Assembly (NCBI RefSeq): GCF_900110835.1
Contig: NZ_FOJG01000001.1
Span: 3,503,499-3,567,498 of the forward strand
Reading direction: 5' to 3'
From: Chitinophaga arvensicola
GTDB taxonomy: Bacteria > Bacteroidota > Bacteroidia > Chitinophagales > Chitinophagaceae
Length of the DNA stretch: 64,000 nt
Made by a program: the position numbers and the translations under genes. Shown piece after piece: positions 55,610 to 64,000 of the stretch. Every line of letters starts with the position of its first letter. The first letter of the stretch is position 1. The notes under the pieces are model-generated. The model had not been told where the DNA came from. It saw only the letters and a list, made by a program, of their open reading frames with translations, and did no database searches.

Positions 55610-55645
55610 GAAGAAGCAGCAGTGGTTTTACCCTGCTGCTTCTTC
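55610..55645 (+). terminator. Terminator of the GH35 gene
   Basis: Perfect 13-base arms (55610-55622 and 55633-55645), 10-base loop, followed by ATTTATAG. Confidence 0.75.
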
Positions 55646-55810
55646 ATTTATAGGGAGATAAGATTTGCTTTTACGTTTTAGCAAGACAGATACGGGTTTG
55701 TGTACATCCTACACAAACGATTTATTTCTCCCTGCCTTGCTTTTAACCCTGAAAATTGTTATCTTAGGAATGGTGGTTTTTCATTTATTTACTATTCTAA
55801 AAGTCTTGCC

Positions 55811-56254
55811 ATGGGAAAGGTACGTAACATCCTGCAAGTCAAGGGTCACGCAGTATACTCCATTAATCCCGACAACACTGTTTTTGAAGCCCTGCAGCAA
55901 CTGGTCGATCACAATGTGGGCGCATTAACGGTGGTAGACAACAACGATCATTTTATGGGCATCTTTTCGGAACGTGATTACGCGCGTCGGGTGATCCTGA
56001 AAGGACGTGCTTCCAAGGAAACACTGATCCGCGAAATTATGACGGAGCGGCCGATCACCGTATCAGAAGATGATTCCATTGAAGATTGTATGGGTCTGAT
56101 GACAGATAAACGTATCCGTCACCTGCCGGTAGTAGATCCTCAGAACCGGCTTATCGGTCTTATTTCTATCGGAGACGTGGTGAAGTTCATCATCGATGAC
56201 CAGCAGCATATTATTACCAGTCTGGAAGGTTATATAAAAGGCACCCATGTCTGA
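55811..56254 (+). CDS. CBS-pair protein
   Basis: 147 residues made of two CBS domains and little else; the start MGKVRNILQVKGHAVYSINP is chosen over a longer frame from 55700 because it opens the first CBS domain directly. Repeats: AVYSINPDNTVFEALQQLVD to GIFSERDYARRVI, and PITVSEDDSIEDCMGLMTDK to GLISIGDVVKFII. CBS pairs bind adenine nucleotides and often regulate other proteins. This stand-alone form is common; the partner is unknown. Confidence 0.9.
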   Translation: MGKVRNILQVKGHAVYSINPDNTVFEALQQLVDHNVGALTVVDNNDHFMGIFSERDYARRVILKGRASKETLIREIMTERPITVSEDDSIEDCMGLMTDKRIRHLPVVDPQNRLIGLISIGDVVKFIIDDQQHIITSLEGYIKGTHV

Positions 56255-56394
56255 GAACTACTTCGTAGTTCCGTAGCCACACCTGCCGGCAAATGGTAGC
56301 AGTAAAATATCAAATGTATGCTGACTTATTCTTCTGTTACCAGCAACCGGTATATCCCGATAACACCTTTGTCTGAGCAGTTGAATGCGAGGGT

Positions 56395-58836
56395 TTAACC
56401 CGCCCTGTTCTGTTCATCACTGGTACCGGTTTTCCTTTCACGCGCTGCCTTGATAGTGGCGCTGCCGAACTTATAGCTGAACGACAGGTTTACCGTCCGG
56501 AACTGCCAGGTATTGAAGATGTTTAAATGCAGGTTGGCGAAGTCCGCAGAACCACGGTAACTCTCGTTCCGTAATATATTGTTGTAACTCAGTTTTACCG
56601 TGGCATTCTTATTCAGGAACATTTTCTGCACGCCCACATTTAAGTTATACTGCGCATATCCCTTGAAAATTCCGAAGATAAAAGGGGAGTTGTAATAACC
56701 CATTACTTCCACTTTGAAATCTTTCGGAAGGGTAATGGTATTGGTACTGCTGAGATAGTAGTTGAAATTATAACGGTAATAAGGATCGTTGGTAGCAGGA
56801 TCTTCAAACCGGTATTGATTATAGGAAAAATCGAAATTATTATCACTGGTCCACCATTTGGTGACCTGGAAAGGCAGTGTAAACAACGCACTGTAGATAT
56901 CTGTTTTGTCGTAGTTACGCTCGGTGCTGATGGACGCTTTGGTGCTGTCGTCCTGTATAATAAATTCTTCCATCATGTCTTTGATGCGGCTGTAGCGGAA
57001 GGTAACAATGTACTTGTCTTTAAAGGTATACGCCAGTTCTGCTATGTTGCTGTATTGTGGCTTCAGGAAAGGATTTCCTTTAAAGTAAGTGTACTTGTCC
57101 AGGTAGAACATAAACGGATTCAGTTGCCCGTATTGTGGTCTTTCTATCCTGCGGGACATCGCTAAACTCAGCTTGTTCTTATCATTCAGTTTCTGTTCGA
57201 TGTTGATGTTCGGGAAGAAGTCGGTGTAGTTACGTTTTACGTTTGTTTCCGTAGTAAAGGAGTGCCCGGAAGACACCGTGTTTTCCACCCTTAAGCCCAA
57301 CTGTACATTTGTTTTATGTAATTGTTTTTTATAGGTAGCATAGGCTGCATAAATATCTTCCTGGTAATTAAACTGGTCGCTCAGGGAAGGCGAAGGCTTG
57401 AAACTGCCATTGGCCAGGGAATCGAATTGCAGCAGGTTAGTGGTGGTAACAAAGCTGGCCTTGGCACCGGCTTCGAGTTTGCTTTCTTTACCGAGTGGCC
57501 AGCTAAGATCCGCTTTCAGACTTTTGATGATCACCTGGGTACCACCGGTGGTGCGGATACTGTTCGGATTCCTGTTCAGTTGTGTTTTGGCGTCATACAG
57601 GCTGTCGTTCAGCTGCATGAGGCGATGATTGTTGAACTGTGCATAATCGGCATCAAAACTGATTTCCTTTCCGCCTGCAGTATCAATAATGGCTTTATAG
57701 TTCAGGTTCAGCGCTATGTTATCAAATTTGTTGTTGTTGGTGGTCAGGGAGTTCACCGTGGAATCCGGGAGCATGTTTTGCTGGCCCAGATTGGCGGTGC
57801 TGAAGATCTGGTTGCTGAAAGCATTTTTATAGCCGTTGGCCAGCACGCCGATGGTTTGTTTTTCCGTGATGAAATAATCCATTCCTATCTTCAGGTAATT
57901 ATTTTTAAAACGATTGCGCTGGAAGATACTCTGGTCAAGGAAAGTGGTGCTGCCATCCTTTTCCAACAGGCTCCGGGTGTAATGCCGGGTGGTCTGACGG
58001 GGATAATCGCCCTGGTCAAAGTTGCCGAAGAGGTTGAACTTTTCCGTTCTCCAGTTAATGTTGCCGGAAATACCATAGCGGCCGTACCTCGACTGTGTAA
58101 GGGTGGCATTGATGTTACCGTTGATACCGGTCATCTTTCCCTTTTTTGTTTTTATGTTGATGATGCCCCCATTGCCGGCTGCATCATATTTGGCAGATGG
58201 GCTGGTGAGAATTTCTATCGAGGCAATGCTTTCCCCGGGTGTTGTTTTCAGGAGATTGGTAAGTTGTTCGCCACTGAGGTAAGTCAGTTTACCATCGATC
58301 ATGACGGTAACGCTCTGTCCTTTCAGTGTAACGTTTTCGTTGTTATCTACCTGTACGCCGGGTGCGCGGCGGAGCAGGTCAAGCGCCGTATTGCCGGCGG
58401 CGCTCACACTGTTTTCAATATTCATGACGGTTTTGCCGGCGGAGCTTTCGATAAAAGGCTTCTGAGCAGTAACATTTACCGCCTGGAGGTTTTTCCCCAG
58501 GGTGTTCAGGCGGATAGTGTCCAGCTGGAGGCTTTTATGGGCGCCATCCAGTTGAAAAACCTTACTATAGGAAGTATTATACCCCATCTGGGAAGCCTGG
58601 ATGAAATAGTGTCCGTAGGCGATATTGTCGAAGCTACAGCTACCGGTAACGGTAGTCAATTCGCCTTTTACCAGGAGGGAATCCTTTACCTTCCTTACCA
58701 TAACGCTGGTAAAGGGGAGGGGTTTGCCTTCGGGGTCCGTAATTGTCAGTGTTATTTTTCCCGTGGATTTGGGCTGTTGTGCGAGGGTCGTGAGCGCACA
58801 AAAAAGCATTCCCAGGGCTACGATGATTGTTCTCAT
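56395..58836 (-). CDS. Outer-membrane beta-barrel receptor (TonB-dependent type, PF14905-like)
   Basis: 813 residues. Signal peptide (MRTIIVALGMLFCALTTLA), carboxypeptidase-regulatory-like domain (GKITLTITDPEGKPLPFTSV), plug domain (SAGKTVMNIENSVSAAGNTA, LDLLRRAPGVQVDNNENVTL, IEILTSPSAKYDAAGNGGII), then a long outer-membrane barrel with many aromatic strands (MSRRIERPQYGQLNPFMFYL, KYTYFKGNPFLKPQYSNIAE). The layout fits the outer membrane beta-barrel family of TonB-like receptors without a SusD partner. Substrate unknown. Appears to be transcribed alone, convergent with the CBS gene. Confidence 0.9.
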   Translation of the reverse strand: MRTIIVALGMLFCALTTLAQQPKSTGKITLTITDPEGKPLPFTSVMVRKVKDSLLVKGELTTVTGSCSFDNIAYGHYFIQASQMGYNTSYSKVFQLDGAHKSLQLDTIRLNTLGKNLQAVNVTAQKPFIESSAGKTVMNIENSVSAAGNTALDLLRRAPGVQVDNNENVTLKGQSVTVMIDGKLTYLSGEQLTNLLKTTPGESIASIEILTSPSAKYDAAGNGGIINIKTKKGKMTGINGNINATLTQSRYGRYGISGNINWRTEKFNLFGNFDQGDYPRQTTRHYTRSLLEKDGSTTFLDQSIFQRNRFKNNYLKIGMDYFITEKQTIGVLANGYKNAFSNQIFSTANLGQQNMLPDSTVNSLTTNNNKFDNIALNLNYKAIIDTAGGKEISFDADYAQFNNHRLMQLNDSLYDAKTQLNRNPNSIRTTGGTQVIIKSLKADLSWPLGKESKLEAGAKASFVTTTNLLQFDSLANGSFKPSPSLSDQFNYQEDIYAAYATYKKQLHKTNVQLGLRVENTVSSGHSFTTETNVKRNYTDFFPNINIEQKLNDKNKLSLAMSRRIERPQYGQLNPFMFYLDKYTYFKGNPFLKPQYSNIAELAYTFKDKYIVTFRYSRIKDMMEEFIIQDDSTKASISTERNYDKTDIYSALFTLPFQVTKWWTSDNNFDFSYNQYRFEDPATNDPYYRYNFNYYLSSTNTITLPKDFKVEVMGYYNSPFIFGIFKGYAQYNLNVGVQKMFLNKNATVKLSYNNILRNESYRGSADFANLHLNIFNTWQFRTVNLSFSYKFGSATIKAARERKTGTSDEQNRAG

Positions 58837-58892
58837 ACTATCGTTTCCGTTGTAAATTTTCTCAAAAGCTAATAAACCAAAAAAAGGGGCTG

Positions 58893-59174
58893 TTATTTTC
58901 TGCTGCAGTTATCCTTATAGTACCGAAATGCCATTCTTAAAACATCCTGCATTTTGCCAAGCGGCATCGTTTCAGTCTCGCTCGCAACACATGATTGGGT
59001 AGAGGGACAAGAAGGAGAAGGTGTTTCCCGGAAATTTCCCAGGGTAATAAGGTAAATAGGTAGTTCGTCCGGGTTACTGGCGGAAAGGTGGCCTCGGTTG
59101 ACCATGGAGCCTCCGCATGCCAGAACCAGCAACACAACGGTACTCAGGCTTAAAACGATAGCAACTTTTTTCAT
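58893..59174 (-). CDS. Small cysteine-containing lipoprotein of unknown function
   Basis: 93 residues. Lipoprotein signal (MKKVAIVLSLSTVVLLVLAC, lipid Cys at 20, followed by GG), then about 70 residues with three further Cys (SPSCPSTQSCVASE and DNCSRK). The signal argues that it is real. It lies 56 bases upstream of the receptor gene on the same strand and may be co-transcribed with it. No family recognised. Confidence 0.6.
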   Translation of the reverse strand: MKKVAIVLSLSTVVLLVLACGGSMVNRGHLSASNPDELPIYLITLGNFRETPSPSCPSTQSCVASETETMPLGKMQDVLRMAFRYYKDNCSRK

Positions 59175-59248
59175 ACCACATTTTTACTAAAGACGAACGG
59201 GTACGAAAAAAGTTGCACGGAGGATTCAGAATATTTTACTGGATAAAT

Positions 59249-60517
59249 TTATTTTTTCCAGAGACGCTGTATGGTGGCGGGTGAACGCTGTTCCAATAAA
59301 ACAGGATGACCGTCGCTGAGTTCTTCCAGCAGGCCGGCCTGGTAATAACGGACGGTCAGCAGCTCCAGGCCCTCGTTGTACACGATTTTGAACTGTTCGT
59401 GGAGGGTTTTGATCAGGAGTTCTATCTTTTCCGGGTTATTGTCGATGCAGCAGGAGAAGTTGATGGCCCCGTTCTGCATCAGGTTTATTTTCACTTTCAG
59501 GCCATGGAAGATCTCATAGATATCGCTGATCTTATCTTCCGTGATAAAGGAAAAGTCTTTGGAGGTAATATTGAGCAGCACCTGGTCCTTTTTCAGCACA
59601 ATAATGGGCGGTAATTGCTTTACATCGGCAGTTTCGCTGATTACGGTACCCGGCAGGTTTTTATCCAGGAAACACTTTACCAGCAGGGGAATCTGTTTGT
59701 TCTGCAGTGGTTTGATAGTTTTTGGATGGATCACCTGGGCGCCATAGTAGGCCATTTCAATCACTTCAGCATAACTGATCTCCGGAATATTAACGGTATT
59801 AGGGAATTGTTTAGGATCGGCATTTTTAAGGCCTTCCACATCTTTCCAGATGGTCTGGCTTTCTGCATCGAGCATATTGGCAAAAACCGCAGCGGAATAA
59901 TCACTGCCCTCACGGCCCAGGGTCACACTTTCATTTTGGTCAGTACTACCGATAAAGCCCTGTGTAATGACCATATTGATACTGTTGAACAGCGGCTGTA
60001 CTTTTTCGGTGACCTGGCGCTGGGTGTAAACCCAGTCGATATTGGCATCCCGGAAATTATCGTCTGTACGGAATATGTCTCTTACATCCAGCCAGGTGTT
60101 GGTAAGACCCACCGTATTAAAAAAGGCGCTTACAATGGCGGTACTGAGCAATTCACCCAGGCCCACCAGCTGGTCATAGTAATAGTCGTAGGTGCGGAGG
60201 GGCGTTTCGCCCAGGGTCCATTCTGCTTCGGTAAAGAACTGTTGCAGTTGGGTAAACAGGGCATGTTCCCGGTTACCCAGGAGCGCTTCGGCTACATTCA
60301 GATGATGATGTTCAATATTAGACAGTAGTTGTGCGGCAATTTCCCGGTTGCCCTGGAAAAAGTTTTCTGCCACCTTTTCCAGGTCGTTGGTGGTTTTGGC
60401 CATGGCAGAAATAACAATGAGGAGTTTTTCGTCCGGAAATGACTGTACAATTTCGGCCACCTGCCGGATACGTTCAACACTTTCTAAACTTGCGCCGCCA
60501 AACTTGAAAACCTTCAT
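59249..60517 (-). CDS. Monofunctional aspartate kinase
   Basis: 422 residues. Phosphorylates aspartate, the first step to lysine, threonine and methionine. Catalytic domain with KFGGASLESVERIRQVAEI and VTLGREGSDYSAAVFANM; the N-terminal motif has Ala-Ser where most have Thr-Ser. ACT-type regulatory region at the C-terminus (INLMQNGAINFSCCIDNNPE). It lacks the homoserine dehydrogenase part of ThrA and is 15 kb from the thr operon, so it is probably the isoenzyme for the lysine/diaminopimelate branch. Divergent from fbp. Confidence 0.93.
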   Translation of the reverse strand: MKVFKFGGASLESVERIRQVAEIVQSFPDEKLLIVISAMAKTTNDLEKVAENFFQGNREIAAQLLSNIEHHHLNVAEALLGNREHALFTQLQQFFTEAEWTLGETPLRTYDYYYDQLVGLGELLSTAIVSAFFNTVGLTNTWLDVRDIFRTDDNFRDANIDWVYTQRQVTEKVQPLFNSINMVITQGFIGSTDQNESVTLGREGSDYSAAVFANMLDAESQTIWKDVEGLKNADPKQFPNTVNIPEISYAEVIEMAYYGAQVIHPKTIKPLQNKQIPLLVKCFLDKNLPGTVISETADVKQLPPIIVLKKDQVLLNITSKDFSFITEDKISDIYEIFHGLKVKINLMQNGAINFSCCIDNNPEKIELLIKTLHEQFKIVYNEGLELLTVRYYQAGLLEELSDGHPVLLEQRSPATIQRLWKK

Positions 60518-60657
60518 ATGATAGTTTATCTTCTTTTAAAAAATTATTTGGCAAAGTAATACAAGTTTAGAATTGTTTTAAAATCTGTTTATAGATAAAT
60601 GACAGTTCCGTTAAAATAGTTTCAATTGCCCTAATTTCGTCCATACAACCTAACGTT

Positions 60658-61668
60658 ATGAATTTGAAGCAAAAAGTAATGACCCTGGATGAATTTACCA
60701 TCCAGGAGTTGCGGAATTATCCGGGTGCAACCGGCCAGTTATCCGGTTTGCTGCGCGATATTGGTCTCGCTGCCAAAAGAGTAAATGTGGAAGTTAATAA
60801 AGCCGGCATTGCTGATATTTTAGGAGAGGCCGGCAGAACCAATGTGCAGGGCGAATCAGTGAAAAAGCTCGATGAATTTGCCAATGCACAATTTATCAAT
60901 TCATTGGAAACCAGTATCTACTGCTGCGGCGTGGCCTCAGAAGAAAACGAAAACTTCATTCCTTTCCACGATGAGCATTCCAAGAAGTCGAAATACGTGG
61001 TATTACTGGATCCCCTGGATGGCTCCAGTAACATTGATGTGAATGTATCTATCGGTACCATTTTCTCTGTATACCGCCGTCTGACCCCGGAAGGCTCCGA
61101 ATGTGAGCTGGAAGATTTCCTGCAGCCTGGCACCAAACAGATTGCAGCCGGTTATATTATTTATGGTTCTTCTACCATGATGGTATATGCGACCCGTCGT
61201 AGCGTGCAGGGCTTCACCCTGGACCCTTCCATCGGTGAATTCTGTTTGTCGCATCCTAACCTGAAATGTCCGCCGGATAGTGATATTTTCTCTGTCAATG
61301 TGGGTTATTACCATTTATATGAAGAAAAGACCCGTAAATCCATCGACCATTTTATGGCCCGGAATGAAAACGACCGGATCTACCGTCATCGTTTCGTAGG
61401 CTGTATGGTGGCGGAAATACACCGTACCCTGATCCAGGGCGGCATCTTTATGTACCCGGCTTTTGGTAAATATCCCGCCGGCCGTTTAAGACTCTGCTAC
61501 GAGTGCAACCCGATGTCCTTTATCATGGAGAAAGCAGGGGGCGTGGCGATGGCCAATGGTAAACAGCGGTTGCTGGAACTTAAACCGGTACAATTACACC
61601 AGCGGATGCCTATCTTCATCGGCTCCAAAACCATGATGGATACCTGGCAGCGCATCATTAACGAATAG
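60658..61668 (+). CDS. fbp: Fructose-1,6-bisphosphatase, class I
   Basis: 336 residues, normal length. Gluconeogenic enzyme that removes the 1-phosphate of fructose 1,6-bisphosphate. Metal-binding motif VVLLDPLDGSSNIDVNVSIG, the substrate-binding YRHRFVGCMVAEIHRTLIQG and GKYPAGRLRLCYECNPMSFI are present. TAATTTCG, one base off a -7 box, lies about 25 bases upstream of the start. Confidence 0.97.
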   Translation: MNLKQKVMTLDEFTIQELRNYPGATGQLSGLLRDIGLAAKRVNVEVNKAGIADILGEAGRTNVQGESVKKLDEFANAQFINSLETSIYCCGVASEENENFIPFHDEHSKKSKYVVLLDPLDGSSNIDVNVSIGTIFSVYRRLTPEGSECELEDFLQPGTKQIAAGYIIYGSSTMMVYATRRSVQGFTLDPSIGEFCLSHPNLKCPPDSDIFSVNVGYYHLYEEKTRKSIDHFMARNENDRIYRHRFVGCMVAEIHRTLIQGGIFMYPAFGKYPAGRLRLCYECNPMSFIMEKAGGVAMANGKQRLLELKPVQLHQRMPIFIGSKTMMDTWQRIINE

Positions 61669-61687
61669 TAAATAAAATATATTTTTG

Positions 61688-61732
61688 AAAACGGTGTATA
61701 GCGGATACAAAAAGTCCACTGTACACCGTTTT
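61688..61732 (+). terminator. Terminator of fbp
   Basis: Perfect 11-base arms (61688-61698 and 61722-61732, AAAACGGTGTA/TACACCGTTTT) with a 23-base apical part containing a short inner pairing (GGA/TCC), and a T-run at the 3' end. Confidence 0.8.
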
Positions 61733-61827
61733 TAATTTCTGGTACAGCGCTTGCTAAACCTGGCGCGGTTTTAATAGTCTTTATTATAACTCATTACTTA
61801 TTTTTAATTATTAACCATTTTATCTCT

Positions 61828-62316
61828 ATGTTGATTTTGAAGAACCAGCGGATCATCGCATTATTAATCGGTTTGTTGGCCGTTATCCAGGTTAGTGCGT
61901 GTTCACGTGCCACCCATCCGGCAGACAGCAGTAATGCAGGTGGCAGTATGGATGAACAGATCCTTTACTACACCAACAAGTTCCGTCAGTCCAAAGGGCT
62001 GAAACCACTGCAGCTGGACCCTACCATCAGCCAGCAGGCACTCCGCCACAGTAAAGACATGGCCAATGGCAGCACCGGTTTTGGTCACGAAGGGTTTGAA
62101 GACCGCGTAGCCAACGTATCCAAAAAAATGGGGCGTGTGGCGGGCGCCGCTGAAAACGTGGCCTACGGCACCCTCGATGCCGAAGCGGTGGTAAACGGAT
62201 GGATCAAAAGTCCGGGTCACCGTAAAAATATGCTGGGCGATTACACGCTCATAGGTATTGGTACCGCCCCTAAAGGAAGGATCACTTTCTTTACACAGGT
62301 GTTTATCAAACAATAG
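61828..62316 (+). CDS. CAP-domain (SCP/PR-1) lipoprotein
   Basis: 162 residues with a lipoprotein signal (RIIALLIGLLAVIQVSACSR). CAP fold with the four usual blocks: ILYYTNKFRQSKGLKPLQLD, ALRHSKDMANGSTGFGHEGF (His), AENVAYG (Glu) and VVNGWIKSPGHRKNMLGDYT (His). These are the cavity residues of bacterial YkwD-like proteins; the biochemical role is unknown. Confidence 0.9.
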   Translation: MLILKNQRIIALLIGLLAVIQVSACSRATHPADSSNAGGSMDEQILYYTNKFRQSKGLKPLQLDPTISQQALRHSKDMANGSTGFGHEGFEDRVANVSKKMGRVAGAAENVAYGTLDAEAVVNGWIKSPGHRKNMLGDYTLIGIGTAPKGRITFFTQVFIKQ

Positions 62317-62400
62317 TCAAAGGGGAGCGGACTGGTGAAATGCACTTCCGCTCCCCTTAAATCTCCCTTGTTTTTCGCATTCTTTCTGTAATTTGGCCCC

Positions 62401-63165
62401 ATGGAAAAGAAAAAGATTATTGAGGTCAGTAACCTGGTGAAAAAATACGGGGAATTTATCGCAGTAAAAGGAATCAGCTTTGAGGTATACGAGGGAGAAA
62501 TTTTTGGTCTCCTGGGCCCTAACGGCGCAGGTAAATCCACTACCCTGGAGATTATTGAAACCCTTCGGGAGAAGACAGGCGGTCAGGTGATGGTAGGCGG
62601 GTTCGATCTCGACAAATCTCCGAACGATATTAAGAAAATCATTGGTGTACAGCTCCAGAGTTCCGGCTATTACCCCGGGCTGAACCTGGTAGAACTGATC
62701 GAAATGTTTGGTGGTCTTTATAACCAACCGGTGGAGCCAATGACCCTCCTGGGCATGTTTAACCTGGAAGACAAAGCCAAAGCAAAGTTCAAGGAACTGT
62801 CCGGTGGACAGAAGCAGCGTTTTTCCATTGCGACTACACTCATCAATAAGCCACAGATCATTTTCCTGGATGAACCTACTACCGGTCTGGATCCGCAGGC
62901 CCGCCGCAATCTGTGGGAACTGATCCAGCAGGTGCGCAGCCAGGGTACTACCGTGGTGATCACCACGCATTATATGGATGAAGCAGAATTCCTGTGTGAT
63001 CGTTGCGCGATCGTAGACAGTGGACAGATCATCGCGATCGATTCTCCCGATGCCCTCATCGACAAACTGGTTTCCTCCGGTTTCGAAAGGAAGAAAGAAG
63101 TTAAGAAAGCCAACCTGGAAGACGTATTCATTCATCTTACCGGTAAAGATTTACGGGAAGAATAA
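62401..63165 (+). CDS. ABC transporter ATP-binding protein (ABC-2/drug-resistance type)
   Basis: 254 residues. Walker A LGPNGAGKST, signature ELSGGQKQRFSIATTL, Walker B IIFLDEPTTGLDPQARRN, switch His in ITTHYMDEAE. Groups with ATPases of ABC-2 exporters (CcmA/DrrA-like). Such genes normally sit beside a permease, but here the next gene, 12 bases on, is a YfiT protein, so the permease is either elsewhere or beyond reach. Confidence 0.93.
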   Translation: MEKKKIIEVSNLVKKYGEFIAVKGISFEVYEGEIFGLLGPNGAGKSTTLEIIETLREKTGGQVMVGGFDLDKSPNDIKKIIGVQLQSSGYYPGLNLVELIEMFGGLYNQPVEPMTLLGMFNLEDKAKAKFKELSGGQKQRFSIATTLINKPQIIFLDEPTTGLDPQARRNLWELIQQVRSQGTTVVITTHYMDEAEFLCDRCAIVDSGQIIAIDSPDALIDKLVSSGFERKKEVKKANLEDVFIHLTGKDLREE

Positions 63166-63177
63166 ACTACATACCGG

Positions 63178-63705
63178 ATGGAATCATTGCAATATCCTAT
63201 CGGCCGCTTTGTTGCGTTGCCGGATTATACGCCGGCGCAGTTACGGACATATATCGATGATATCCGTTACCTGCCGCAACTGGTGGAAATTGCCGTGCAG
63301 CAACTGGACGAATACCAGTTGCAAACACCTTACCGCCCGGATGGGTGGACGGTAGCACAGGTGGTACACCATCTGGCAGATAGCCATATGAACGGGTATA
63401 CCCGCATGAAACTCGCGCTTACAGAAGATAAACCGGTGATCAAGCCCTATGAAGAACAACTATGGGCCGAACTACCCGATGTGAAATTTACGCCGGTCAA
63501 CATGTCCATCACCTTATTGTACGCATTGCACAGGCGCTGGGTAAGCCTGATGGAGCATTTAACTCCGGAAGACTGGGAACGCACGTTTATTCATCCCGCT
63601 AATGGTACACAACATAACCTTAAAACCCATGCAGCCAATTATTCCTGGCATGGCAAACATCACCTGGAGCATATTTTGCGCCTGAAAGAAAGAATGGACT
63701 GGTAA
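63178..63705 (+). CDS. YfiT/DinB-family putative metal-dependent protein (bacillithiol transferase type)
   Basis: 175 residues of the DinB/YfiT four-helix fold. Three metal-binding His lie in VVHHLADSHMN and SWHGKHHLEHI. Firmicute relatives are bacillithiol transferases; bacillithiol is also known in some Bacteroidota, so the role is plausible but unproven. Twelve bases after the ABC ATPase and 12 before the NUDIX gene, so the three may share a transcript. Confidence 0.85.
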   Translation: MESLQYPIGRFVALPDYTPAQLRTYIDDIRYLPQLVEIAVQQLDEYQLQTPYRPDGWTVAQVVHHLADSHMNGYTRMKLALTEDKPVIKPYEEQLWAELPDVKFTPVNMSITLLYALHRRWVSLMEHLTPEDWERTFIHPANGTQHNLKTHAANYSWHGKHHLEHILRLKERMDW

Positions 63706-63717
63706 AGCATTGTTATT

Positions 63718-64000
63718 ATGAATATGGACTGGAAATTACTCTCATCAGAATATCTGTTTAAAGACGCATGGCTGACGGCCCGGGTAGACACCTGTGAAAC
63801 ACCCGCCGGTAAAATTATAGCACCTTACTATGTACTGGAATATAACAACTGGGTGAATGGGGTAGCACTGAGAGAAGACGGACAGGTGATTATGATCCGG
63901 CAGTACCGGCAGGGAGTAGGTAAAACATTGCTGGAAATTCCCGGTGGTACCATGGATGATACAGATCCGGATCCTTTATTCGCTATGAAACGGGAAATGC
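63718..64000 (+). CDS. NUDIX hydrolase, N-terminal part
   Basis: 94 codons are visible before the window ends. Start MNMDWKLLSSEYLFKDAWLT; then VNGVALREDGQVIMIRQYRQ and LLEIPGGTMDDTDPDPLFAM, where GG and the following segment open a NUDIX box, cut off just after KREM. The strand order and the QYRQG segment suggest an ADP-ribose pyrophosphatase-like member. A second in-frame ATG lies at 63724. Confidence 0.8.
   Translation, partial: MNMDWKLLSSEYLFKDAWLTARVDTCETPAGKIIAPYYVLEYNNWVNGVALREDGQVIMIRQYRQGVGKTLLEIPGGTMDDTDPDPLFAMKREM

Noticed and set aside
57322..58872. 516-codon plus-strand frame opposite the outer-membrane receptor
   Set aside because: Antisense shadow of a well-supported receptor; no family features.
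1..64000. CRISPR arrays, tRNA, rRNA, prophage or insertion sequences
   Set aside because: Looked for regular spaced repeats, cloverleaf-like sequence, transposase motifs and terminal repeats; none found.

Overview
The window looks like chromosomal DNA of a Bacteroidota bacterium of the Chitinophaga type (family Chitinophagaceae). The evidence is the start of a SusC/RagA receptor beside a hybrid two-component regulator, several glycan-degrading enzymes, promoters of the Bacteroidota form (TTTG, about 19-20 bases, TAnnTTTG), almost no Shine-Dalgarno sequences, and the mix of homologues. I see no rRNA, tRNA, CRISPR array, prophage or insertion sequence. Most of the sequence is ordinary, densely packed chromosome with good intrinsic terminators. 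Species assignment is inference.

Layout. 1-8000: end of a polysaccharide-utilisation locus on the minus strand: SusC start, PA14-containing GH31 glycosidase, a possible 34-residue membrane protein, an HTCS regulator, and a probable unannotated small RNA with its own promoter and terminator. 8-17 kb: DUF4350-like secreted protein, queG, a two-gene DUF3857/transglutaminase operon (one pseudoenzyme, one with catalytic residues), a Na+/H+ antiporter and a DUF937-OmpA fusion. 17-21.5 kb: glycine betaine uptake operon (outer-membrane porin, ATPase, permease, binding lipoprotein). 21.6-27.4 kb: beta-helix enzyme with PDZ domain, clpB, guanine deaminase. 27.4-31 kb: two consecutive ECF sigma/anti-sigma pairs and an NlpC/P60 peptidase. 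31-38 kb: ppa, DUF4878 lipoprotein, phoH, purE, a multi-PAS histidine kinase and its receiver. 37.4-44.1 kb: minus-strand operon thrA-thrB-thrC-TPR-rpe, preceded by a threonine/isoleucine-rich leader peptide that marks a transcription attenuator. 44.8-47.2 kb: tyrosine catabolism (homogentisate dioxygenase and 4-hydroxyphenylpyruvate dioxygenase). 47.5-55.6 kb: exported and cell-wall proteins, a gluconate-dehydrogenase-subunit-3-like protein with two tandem GMC oxidoreductases, and a GH35 beta-galactosidase. 55.8-64 kb: CBS protein, outer-membrane beta-barrel receptor, small lipoprotein, a second aspartokinase, fbp, CAP-domain lipoprotein, ABC ATPase, YfiT/DinB protein and the start of a NUDIX hydrolase.

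How it fits together. The HTCS probably senses a glycan fragment and controls the GH31/SusC genes. ThrA, ThrB and ThrC make threonine from aspartate under leader-peptide control, with a second monofunctional aspartokinase elsewhere in the window. Hpd and HmgA form consecutive steps of tyrosine breakdown. The three redox genes at 49.6-53.7 kb probably oxidise sugars in the periplasm next to a beta-galactosidase. The least explained elements are the small RNA at 7.85-8.0 kb, the tandem ECF cassettes (one sigma very divergent), the DUF3857 pair, and a long inverted repeat after phoH.
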